In this document: positions 1-7,532 of the stretch, piece by piece
Position numbering within the stretch: the stretch's first letter is position 1
How the letters are laid out: each line of letters begins with the position of its first letter
Source of the DNA: Gonapodya sp. JEL0774
Lineage: Eukaryota > Monoblepharomycota > Monoblepharidomycetes > Monoblepharidales > Gonapodyaceae
DNA length: 11,178 nt
Direction of reading: 5' to 3'
NCBI GenBank assembly: GCA_027604505.1
Contig: JADIIX010000362.1
Location: 1 to 11,178 of the forward strand
Program-made: the position numbers and the translations under genes
Notes under the pieces: model-generated
The model's input: only the letters and a program-made list of their open reading frames with translations
The model's database searches: none
What the model was told of the DNA's origin: nothing

Positions 1-77
1 GATGGGTTCGAGCTGAACTTGCGAGCCGCCGTCCAACTTTGCGGTGTCTCTGAGTGAATCAATTTAGAGTTGTTCAT
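1..77 (-). CDS. Possible 5' end of an outward-facing gene (partial, runs off the window)
   Basis: Reading outwards from an ATG at 77-75, the frame stays open to the window edge for 25 codons, beginning MNNSKLIHSETPQSW. The matching stretch at the right end (from 11105) begins MNSKLIHSETPQSW. The two differ by one whole codon (an AAC insertion), one synonymous TCG/TCC change and one change at the last base. That pattern fits coding sequence. A TATAAC motif sits about 37-42 bases upstream in both copies. I do not recognise the protein. The open frame is short and the flanking non-coding bases are equally conserved, so this is a candidate only. Confidence 0.3.
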   Translation of the reverse strand, partial: MNNSKLIHSETPQSWTAARKFSSNP

Positions 78-118
78 TGGTTTTTTGTCAAAACCACCTC
101 AGTTAGTCTGTCGTTATA
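1..118. repeat. Left arm of outer inverted repeat
   Basis: The reverse complement of this stretch matches the extreme right end of the window (11064-11178). By hand count 110 of 115 aligned bases are identical, with one 3-base insertion here (71-73). Mismatches lie at positions 1 and 9 and near 102-110. Weak similarity continues inwards to about 165 (a shared stretch reading tttcaacacaac). It may be a terminal inverted repeat of a large element, or the promoter plus first codons of one copy of an outward-facing duplicated gene. Sequence outside the window is needed to decide. Confidence 0.9.
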
Positions 119-669
119 CAATGTTGAACATAGTACTGATTATCAATTCATGGTTGCTCATTTCAACACAACGTTTCCAATTTCTCGCTTGCGTAATCTA
201 TTTTCTCTGTTGCCCTCTCTTGGATATATTCAATACGGAACACGGTGCATTGTGAGGTCTTGTCTTTCATCGTCCACCCACACTCCGTCACTGTCTTTGT
301 CCCAGCCGTCCTGGCCCGTGTATCCTTGCTTCTGCCGACACGTTGCCGGGCACTGACTCGTTGATCTCACTTCGTCGTACCAACTACGTACAGACGCTCA
401 TTTTCACCATATATAAGCGTACCTGTTCCCTCGTCCACCGCAGAAGTTGTTGCACATTTTGGATTAGATGCTGAGTCAGGTGCCCCTACGCACTATCACA
501 ACATTGTTCTGCATACCGGTGTTTGGTATACAGTCATACTGAAAAATGAGGACGCGCAATCATTTCATACTTAGAATACCAGATAGAGCCAAAGCGAAAT
601 CAATAATTATAATAGAACATAAATATTCCCTGCTGCCTCGCCAGAAATGTAGCTTCCACGTGGAAGAGG
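119..669. other. Spacer between left repeat and permease A
   Basis: No gene could be supported here on either strand. The plus-strand open frame at 54-356 overlaps the inverted repeat, has no partner at the right end and is low-complexity (Ser/Thr/Leu/Pro), so it was not called. On the minus strand this is the 3' flank of permease A. No canonical AATAAA is seen in that orientation, although AT-rich stretches occur near 598-632. A TATATA stretch lies at about 408-416. Confidence 0.5.
653..666. promoter_or_regulatory. 14-bp perfect palindrome containing CACGTG
   Basis: The bases CTTCCACGTGGAAG form a perfect palindrome with a CACGTG E-box core. It lies 3 bases past the stop codon of permease A. 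The equivalent position after permease B lacks it. CACGTG is the site of bHLH factors of the Pho4/Cbf1 type in fungi. Whether it acts as a regulatory site or an RNA hairpin at the 3' end, or is chance, cannot be told. Confidence 0.35.
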
Positions 670-3640
670 TCACGTAGAAGTGGCCAAAGGTGACAAGGAG
701 ATGACGTATGGTCTATTCTCCACCGAAAGCTCAGAAACTCCTCTGAGCTCTTTCAATGCGCTCTTGGCGGCGTCCATACTGGCTTGCATGGCAATGATTT
801 CCTCATCTCGGATATGCTTCACTGGGACCACAAACCACTTGTGCGCGTTGAGTATCCACCATACGTACTATTGGTAGAAAGTCAAGATGAGCATCAGGGG
901 AAGCAAACATGCTCTCTGACCGTTACCAACCAGACCAGCTGCAAGGGCGATGCCAAGGATGATGGGGTAGGAAAGTCTCCAATCTAGAACAGGAAAAGTA
1001 CTACAATGGCTTCGGCTAAGCACAAAAAACCACACGGTTGCGCCTTAAATCGACGCGTGGGAACTCACAAGGGCAATCTTATGACCACTGGCACGAGGGT
1101 CAACCAAACCAGCCCCATGCAACCAGCAACAGTTGAAAAGCGCCCAAGATAAAGTTCTCCCCTCTGCAGACAAGACAGAGCACAGCCACTGGACGAGCGC
1201 ACGACACAAGTATCATCGATCATCGCGACTCACCTCAAAGGTCCTTTTCCCGAAAATCAGCTTGCAGAATATGGGAATACCATATGCAATCATCAAGCCA
1301 ATAGTTCTTGCTGATAGGGAAGTTGGGAATACGGCGCTAGGTGACCAAAAGCCAATCGATAGACTCAAGAAGGATACTGATGTGCGAAGTTGGGTCCAGA
1401 ACAGTTACTCTGTTGAGCCGCTTTGAAAATCAACTCACAAAAACTACACAGCCATACAGCTCGTAGTGGCAGATGAGTTTTGTGATGCGTCACGCGAAGT
1501 TTAGATGAGATGTATTGTCCGAACCCGTTGTCGCGCGCGAACGCAAATACTGGTGTTCCGGTGCGGATCGTCAAACATAAACACACCGGGGGAAAAGTAT
1601 GGGTGACTTACACATTCTGGAAGTTCTTCAAACACGCGGGGGGTACTTTCACAGTTAAATCGGCAGAGAGTATTGTGAAACCCGGCAACTCACGCCGTAG
1701 TCATGGCTACTCCACTGAAAAACAAGGAGACACCAACCAAACATGAAATCAGCGTCCCAGCAGTGACGCTTTGCGTTACATCTGAACATCGCAAAGCCAA
1801 AAGCGTGTGGCTGCGATGACCAAATTAACTCGCTGATACCGTCTCCACTCACCAAGAACTACGGACATGGGAGATAATGGAAACATCGCGTCGAGTGCTG
1901 TGAGATCGCTGTGTTGGATGGAAAATGCCAACCCTGGAGTGGAAGGTGTTTGAGCGTTTATCGAGGAACCATGGTAGATCTCATTCAAACTATCTCACCC
2001 ACGACCAATATGAACCCTACAATGGACGTAGCCATCACAGAGTAGATCATGCCTTTGGCCACATCTCGGTATGCGTTGATAGTTTCTGAAAAATGCGCAA
2101 AGATGACTTCAACGGAGTTGGGGTTGCAGAACCGGAACCAGGACAACAACCTTCCGATAGATGCGAGGATGCATCATAACCTGTTTAAATCCTATCTCAT
2201 ATGCCGTGTATTGCGATCGACACACACTTCCAACTCACCAATGAAACTCCATGATGGGATTGTCAGACCTAGAACGATGGCGAAGGCCAAGTTGGGCTGA
2301 TCAGATAGATTTTGGAAGCTTGTAAATACAAAGTTGGCGGTCTGAACGTGGTTAAAGAGATGAAATGTGCGGTCATCGCATTGAACGCTACTTCACGGCA
2401 ACGCTACCTGTTTCGTCGGCGAGAGCAAGAGAAGTGATATGACGATCCCAATCTGCGAAAAGCATCCAGTTCTCTCGTCTCTCACTAGGCCGTGTGTTGC
2501 TGGGGGATTGATATTGCACATACCGGTACCCCAATTTGAAGAACAAGCGCTGTCCGGAGCACATACCCGCACCAGCATCGAAACCTGAGCCATGAGTCCT
2601 GACATAAAAAGGTATTTGACTCACAAGTTTCCATCAGCCGTGCTAAAAGGACATCATTTATTGAGTTGAGGAGACACCAAAGTAGGATCAGACAGTAAGC
2701 GATGAAAATTTGGTGCCAACTTTGAGCTTCGTACAGCGACTGATTCACTGTGATATAACCCAAAAGGTGGCATACACGGATTTTTGGAGGGCACTGGCGG
2801 GAACCGAACCCACCTTTGACACAAGATAGAACTACCATTGAAAGCCCGTAGGCGGTTGTCGCAAGAGAGCTTATAGAGCCCAACAAGTTGAACCATGCGG
2901 TAAACCATCTACACCAAATTTTTGTTCTGCGATTTGATCTGTATAATGACGGCGATGAACCACTCACGAGAAAATGGGCCCGTACTTCTTTCCTCCGAGC
3001 TTTGCGCTCCAATAATACAGGCCCCCTGAATTAGGCCAGGCGGAACAAATTTCGGCGATCGCAAAAACAACTGATGATATTCCATGAGGATCAGGTTTCG
3101 ACGCAGGGGACAGGAAACCACAGTACCGCAGAGATTCATTGCGCTGACAATTAACCAGCCCCAAACCGCTCCAGCGGATCCCCCGAAAGTGAGTGACACC
3201 GCGAAGAGTTGAGTGACAGCGACAGGGGACTGCTGCGACATAGAAAACGAAAAGTTGTGGCTGATCGTGCCCTAGTGAGGAATGGAACTCGATAGCGATA
3301 AAATGACCATAGCCTAAGGCTCACATCCAACCAAAAGTTCTTCGAAATTCTTGACAAAATAATTCGAAAACAACCCAAAATGAGCAAGGTTGTTGCCGCC
3401 TTGGAGCCACAAAAAACTATACGTTGTCCGGACCTTGTCGATACCCCATCTGATGTGCAGAAAACTCCCAGTCAGTTATATGCCGTCAGCCTCTGGATAT
3501 TCGCATCGGGGTCACCGTTCGTCACTCACCCCCGCCAAGCGAAGTTCGTCTTCAGTTACTCTGACCATCCATTCCAGCTCACTCGAATGCCCGTCAGCGG
3601 ATGGTTTAGCTTCCAGACTCTTCCAGCTCCTCCAACCCAT
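670..3640 (-). CDS. Amino-acid permease A, APC superfamily (GABA/choline-type), 20 exons
   Basis: Predicted integral membrane transporter of 565 residues. Exons on the complement: 3640-3530, 3449-3434, 3349-3325, 3260-3127, 3070-2968, 2908-2814, 2747-2625, 2549-2524, 2452-2408, 2341-2239, 2180-2151, 2085-1999, 1933-1853, 1781-1694, 1625-1612, 1549-1439, 1376-1234, 1163-1069, 1000-931, 867-670. The spliced frame stays open throughout. Family marks include GGSAGAVWGWLIVS in the first membrane region (about residues 77-90), GYDASSHLSEET around residue 261, TSRMLFAFARDNG around 358, and a charged cytosolic-looking tail after WWILNAHKW. The length fits fungal members of the Uga4/Hnm1-like amino-acid/choline group (usually 500-580). 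The start at 3640 has an in-frame TGA 21 bases upstream, and the next protein residues match permease B. The ATG at 3241 is only an internal Met in exon 4. The donor of intron 19 is GTTGGT, slightly non-consensus. Substrate cannot be assigned; basic or neutral amino acids, GABA or choline are possible. It diverges from the Nudix gene across a 694-bp spacer. Confidence 0.88.
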
Positions 3641-4334
3641 CGATATTGTCGTGGAATGTCAGTGCATTATCTGATCGGAATGTACCTGCGTGCATATGAC
3701 AATCGGCACCACCTGAATCTGAGGAGCCGCGCCTTCGAACCCCGCGGACCCAACAATGATCCTTGGATTATAGTCCTTTTAAGTAATTACTGAGCGACTC
3801 CAGCGGTGGATTTGGTGCTCCTATGATTAATTGGTGCTCGAGGGAGCCGACCCACACAGCCAGCATGAGAAGCTCTCGACCTCTCAATCGGGATTGCCGG
3901 ATTAACTGATCGTAGGGTAGGCTCTGTATGGACTCACAAAATGCTTCAAATTCTTAATCATTACATTTGAGAGACCATGATGCTCACGTGATGCTGTGGC
4001 ATCTGGCGGTACTAAAGGCAACACACACTGCCTTTTTTCCTCAACATGAACGAACCTAGTTCTTCTGTACTCGGGGGATTCAAACAAAGCCGCTAATGTT
4101 TCGCTTTGGAGTCCGTTTCTGCACCTATAGTATCTGTCAAAACATCGGATCAGATGCCTTCTGAGTAGAGTGTCAAACAGGAAAGAAAACTGGCCAAATG
4201 CTCAAATCAGAGCAACGTGATCATTATAAAAACAGGGATGCAAATGATGGAAATGATGGGTTTTCAGTTGTTATCAGTTGTATGTTCACTTTCATATTAG
4301 TTCACCGGTTTGGAGCATCTGACCGTCTTCGACG
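3641..4334. promoter_or_regulatory. Divergent promoter region between permease A and the Nudix gene
   Basis: This 694-bp gene-free stretch must serve two diverging genes. Visible elements are a TATAAAA at 4225-4231 (plus strand, about 105 bases before the Nudix ATG), a CACGTG at 3985-3990, and a direct repeat TTGGTGCTC at 3812-3820 and 3831-3839. In the probable Nudix leader there is a tandem pair of AAATGATGG (4242-4250 and 4251-4259), followed by two copies of TCAGTTGT near 4264 and 4274. The minus-strand open frame at 3902-4087 has no recognisable features and was not called. Confidence 0.5.
4225..4231 (+). promoter_or_regulatory. TATA box of the Nudix gene
   Basis: TATAAAA in an AT-rich context, followed by a purine-rich leader and the ATG at 4335. 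Spacing of about 104 bases to the start codon suits a fungal TATA box with a leader of roughly 70 bases. No transcription start has been mapped. Confidence 0.5.
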
Positions 4335-5673
4335 ATGACCACGCTTCCACCTGACATTGCATCTCTATCTGCACCTGCTCGCATTTTGGCTGAGCGCATC
4401 TCGGCTTTCCAACAGTGGCCTGATCCGTGGGAGGCAGACCCTTCGCTTTACCGAGCAGCAGTGTTGCTTCCGGTGATGGAATCCCAGGATGGAAACGACC
4501 TTGAAATACTTCTCACGGTGCGGCAGACAAAGATGCGTAGAAATGCTGGCGAGGTTGCAGCACCTGGAGGTGAGCCAGTGGATCACCAGCTCCGTTCGGA
4601 TTATTGGGCGACCACGCATGGTCTCCGTCTAACGATTCCAACTTGCCTTGCACGGTATCTCCGGGTGAATAAATGAAAGGACGCTTCGATCCGCTGCATG
4701 ACAAAACACTTTCCGACACCGCTCTCAGAGAAGCTAGTGAAGAAATTGGCCTCGACCCCTCATCCGTCAGGGTTCTCACGATTCTGCCAACCTTCATTTC
4801 CCGTGGAATGTCAAAAGGAGGCCCCGTAAATCTCATTATGACTCCGGTTGTTGGGCTCATTGACAGGGCTTGGTGGGACAAGCGATTGCTGAAACTCAAC
4901 GACTCCGAAGTATCTGCCGTGTTTCGCTGGCCACTCGCAGACTTTTTGAGGGTCAGTTCGGAGCAAAGACCGACTACCATTGTCTCCAACACCGTGGCTA
5001 ACTTTGCATTGTCACATTCCGTCCAGACCGACAATCATTCAGCGATAATTTACCTGTGGCCCGAAAATACACGAATCGTCGCCATCACTCACACGTTCGC
5101 CACTCGGAATCTCAGGCAATCGCGTGTGCTCTATAGTGCCGGGTCTGCCACGCCCTCCTCAGTCTCGACCGAACCACCTTCTCCAACATTCAAACTCTCC
5201 CCCATTATTGGCGTCACCACCAACATATGCGTCGTCGCGGCTGAACTTGCACACGGTCGCGAGGGAGATTTTCGAGTACACTGGGACAAAATCTCCGCAG
5301 ACCCGAAACGTGCTCCTGGTGGGGCGCCACCGGTTCTCACGGAGCAGCAATTGAAGTTCAACTCGAGTGGTGCATCCGCACCATTCCCGTTCCGAAAGCA
5401 AGAGGAGCTCGCAACTTTGAGAAAGGACTATGCTGTGGGACCGTACTGCGGAGGCATGTCTGAAGAACGAAAGGTGAGGCACGATTTGCTGGTTCCGCAT
5501 CTCTGTTGAATTTGTTCTGACTGGTTGACCTCGCGTGACGTTTATATTTATCTTTCTGCGACTGACAGATTGAACTCATGGGAGCGCTCACAGGACGTTG
5601 GAAACGAAAGGCTGGAGCGACTTTGGGAGAAGAGCGAGCTTCGGGTAAGATTATCGTGGTAGCGAAGTTGTGA
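4335..5673 (+). CDS. Nudix hydrolase, CoA diphosphatase (Pcd1/NUDT7-like), peroxisomal candidate
   Basis: Expected to cleave CoA or its derivatives to a 3',5'-ADP moiety plus 4'-phosphopantetheine compounds, as known for the Pcd1/NUDT7 family. Exons: 4335-4569, 4680-4951, 5027-5473, 5569-5673, giving 352 residues (yeast Pcd1 is about 340). The family mark just before the Nudix box is present: LLTVR, then GEVAAPGG at about residues 56-79. It is interrupted by intron 1 exactly inside the second Gly codon. The Nudix box follows as GGRFDP...ALREASEEIG, with the catalytic REXXEE glutamates intact. A later block, SPIIGVTTNICVVAAELAHG, matches the usual end of the fold. Intron 2 (75 bp, CTAAC branch site, CAG acceptor) is a multiple of three, so retention would also stay in frame. 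The final residues AKL form a PTS1-like peroxisomal signal, as expected for this family. An alternative intron at 5645-5699 would replace it with a Pro-rich tail ending at 5914. The region of residues 170-230 matches the family poorly, so an exon boundary there could be wrong. Confidence 0.85.
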
Positions 5674-5807
5674 TGGGCTAGATACTGCCGTAATCATAGT
5701 ACGATTAGAAAACGAAAAACCATGTTTGCTCAAGTCTGAACCGGTGTTTTCGCAAACTGGAAAATTTTATCCATTATTGCCGTACCGGGATCATAGATAC
5801 ACAAATA

Positions 5808-5848
5808 CCCCCCGGCCCCCAACCCCCTCGCCCACCACTCCCCGCCCC
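5808..5848 (-). other. G-quadruplex-capable tract (G-rich on the minus strand)
   Basis: On the minus strand the G-runs read, in order, 4, 4, 3, 5, 5 and 6 Gs. Those on the plus-strand left side are separated by only 2-3 bases, which fits the G3+N1-7 quadruplex pattern several times over. On the plus strand the same tract, if transcribed, is C-rich and would encode Pro/Thr in the alternative Nudix tail. Confidence 0.7.
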
Positions 5849-6016
5849 AACGATCTGACACTTTCCTCAAATATCACAGCACCCATCTTGGTGAAGAGTT
5901 CCGATCATGCATAAGCAACACTAAGTCACAATCTCATATGACCTTGTTGACAGAGCAGTAGCAGTTGCTCCTCGACGCATGAGAGGGTCAAACGCAAGCA
6001 ACATCAGGTTTTCTGT

Positions 6017-6022
6017 TTTATT
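6017..6022 (-). terminator. Polyadenylation signal of the small-protein gene
   Basis: TTTATT on the plus strand reads AATAAA on the minus strand, 85 bases past the stop codon of the gene at 6107-7091. Position and sequence fit a canonical cleavage and polyadenylation signal. Confidence 0.55.
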
Positions 6023-6106
6023 GAACCACAAAATCCTTCAAAGGGGGCTTTCAGGGACCCTGATCGCTCTGCTACGAACCCATCGCCGTCCATGTCTCGT
6101 TCCCTT

Positions 6107-7091
6107 CTATTTCATAACTGGCGGTCCAGTCACTACTTCCCCCTTCTCGTTGATTTCCAAGGGGTAGCCAGTCTCCTGCAAAGCATAATAAGTGTTTTTT
6201 AAGCTGGGCAATCCGGCATGTCAAAACCGTATGAGATAGGAGTACCTTCTCATAAAGCTCGCTGGCTTTCTCCGCGGACTTCCTCTTCTCCTCTTCAGTC
6301 CTTCCCTTTCTGTGACTAGCGGCGACGAGCGTTTCAACGCGACTTAGAACAGAAAATTCGCTTTCACAAGATAGTTGAAACTTGCAGGATAATTTGGCCC
6401 CGACTCACCGAGATGGCTCCCGGCTGTCACCCGTACCAAGCAGCTGATCACGTACAAAAAAGCGACAAAACCACTGTTGTCACCAAAATCACCAGTTTTT
6501 CTGACTATCACTCACGCTTTCCTCGCTCTCTGGGGTTTCATCCTCAGCAAACGCTCCAGGCGCAGTCTTGCTGGACTCCCTTAGCTTGGGAGGGTCCTTC
6601 CTGGTAGATTCCATGGTCGACGCGCGTGTCTTTGCAAAAAAAGAAATTGCTTCTGAGACAAAGCTCGAGTCACATGCATGCATTTGAAAATAGCTCCACC
6701 TCATCCGAGTCTTGATCTGCGATTCATGTGAACCAATCCTCGGTTTAGTCAAAGAAGATTGTGCGAACGACGGAGGCTAATTTTACCTGGAGTGTACTCG
6801 GCCTCAGCGTTTTCCTCTTTGAGAACGTAACTGTCGATCCCCAAGTTGTTGTTTCAAAGTATGTCGGTGCGTATGACGAAACGTCCCTCGCACAGTAGCA
6901 ACAGAGGAACCGGTTAGAGGAAGTTGACAGGTTCCCAGTCAACAAAACGTGAAGTTAATGAAAGATTGGAGGGGGAAAATTGAGAAGTTGAGTATTGTAC
7001 CAATGGACGATAACGCTCACGCAACGCGACCGAACCTGTCGTCCTTGACGACCCCTCCTTCCTTCGTGTAATCATCTCCTTTCTGAGCCAT
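6107..7091 (-). CDS. Small acidic/charged protein of unknown function, 7 exons
   Basis: Spliced by hand to 148 residues. Exons on the complement: 7091-7021, 6830-6787, 6716-6700, 6629-6516, 6443-6409, 6342-6246, 6175-6107. All junctions use GT and AG, and the frame is open from ATG to TAG. The N-terminus begins MAQKGDDYTKEGG and continues VVKDDRFGRVAYVLKEENAE. The middle is acidic and Ser/Thr-rich, with ETPESEES. The C-terminal part is a Lys/Glu-rich probable helix (GRTEEEKRKSAEKASELYEK) ending ETGYPLEINEKGEVVTGPPV and two more residues. No signal peptide or membrane segment is visible, so it is probably soluble. I do not recognise the family. Exon 3 is only 17 nt, and intron 1 (190 bp) is unusually long for this window, so exon 2 is the least certain part. 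The gene is convergent with the Nudix gene and divergent from permease B. Confidence 0.65.
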
Positions 7092-7532
7092 TTTTATTGG
7101 TGCTTCCGAAATGTTTCGTTTTAGGAGGTTGAGTCTCGTCGGTTTTGCCGCTATATGTGGTGACCTCACCCTTCAGAAACGGCCACTGGTCCACTCGTTC
7201 GAACCCACACATTTTTGAACCTTGATCACGATCTTCGACTTCAAGTGATTGATTTTCCCGATTATTCACGAGGGTGACAGACGCTTTTCATATATGCTTT
7301 TATTGATCATGCTTGACTTCACAAACATCCGTTGTAACGCGCACCGTTAGTTATTAGTTCTAATTAGTTCCGAGTGACTCGCGAGATGAGGGGCTGTATA
7401 GTTATTTTGGTGTGGGTTTGTTTGCTTGCGTCCCAATCAAAGGGAGGGGGGCAGGGGGTTGTGGGTGCCTTCGACACAATAATATATTTCACCGCCCCCC
7501 GCTGGATAAATCCTCCGAGCACCACATTCGCG
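7092..7532. promoter_or_regulatory. Divergent promoter region between small-protein gene and permease B
   Basis: This 441-bp spacer serves two diverging genes. On the minus strand, AATAAAAGCATATATG sits at about 7290-7306. On the plus strand, an AT-rich AATAATATATTT lies at about 7478-7489 and a G-rich tract at 7442-7464. The reading frame of permease B is open upstream to 7374, which would add 53 residues. The permease A locus has a stop in the same place, so the upstream stretch is more likely leader than coding. Confidence 0.45.
7442..7464 (+). promoter_or_regulatory. G-quadruplex-capable tract in the permease B leader or promoter
   Basis: Four G-runs (3, 6, 5 and 3 Gs) with loops of 1, 2 and 3 bases lie 69 bases before the chosen ATG of permease B, on the sense strand. 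A C-run follows at about 7492-7498 and could pair with it as a hairpin instead. Permease A has no such tract. If transcribed, it could form a structure in the 5' leader. Confidence 0.6.

Larger units (their letters stand above)
5674..6106. other. Convergent spacer between Nudix gene and small-protein gene
   Basis: The 3' ends of two convergent genes meet here. It holds a dense C-tract (5808-5848), the possible alternative last exon of the Nudix gene (5700-5914, open to a TAA) and the polyadenylation signal of the minus-strand gene at 6017-6022. The plus-strand open frame at 5979-6167 overlaps the end of the opposite gene and was not called. Confidence 0.5.

Noticed and set aside
921-930. Apparent frameshift at the last intron of permease A, using GTAACG as donor
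   Set aside because: That donor leaves the frame wrong and exon 19 four bases longer than in permease B. Using GTTGGT five bases earlier gives a 70-nt exon identical in length to permease B and restores the frame, so the gene is intact.
2797-2813. tRNA T-arm-like stem-loop on the minus strand (5-bp stem, TTCGGTT loop)
   Set aside because: It lies in intron 6 of permease A. No D-arm, anticodon arm or 5' acceptor strand can be placed around it, and the loop lacks the usual A of TTCGA.
2485-3012. 176-codon open frame on the minus strand
   Set aside because: It reads through introns 5, 6 and 7 of permease A. Only the exon parts (such as WFTAWFNLLG and ARLMET) match permease B.
3720-3775. Possible tRNA-like segment with TTCGAACCCC
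   Set aside because: Stems do not pair on either strand, and there is no cloverleaf or box A/box B spacing.
3380-3793. 138-codon plus-strand open frame
   Set aside because: It is the antisense of permease A exons 1 and 2 and its leader. The conserved protein similarity with the right half is on the other strand.
6745-6945. 66-codon minus-strand frame overlapping exon 2 of the small protein
   Set aside because: It can be joined to exon 1 only with an acceptor that leads to a dead end. The frame through 6830-6787 continues cleanly into five further exons.
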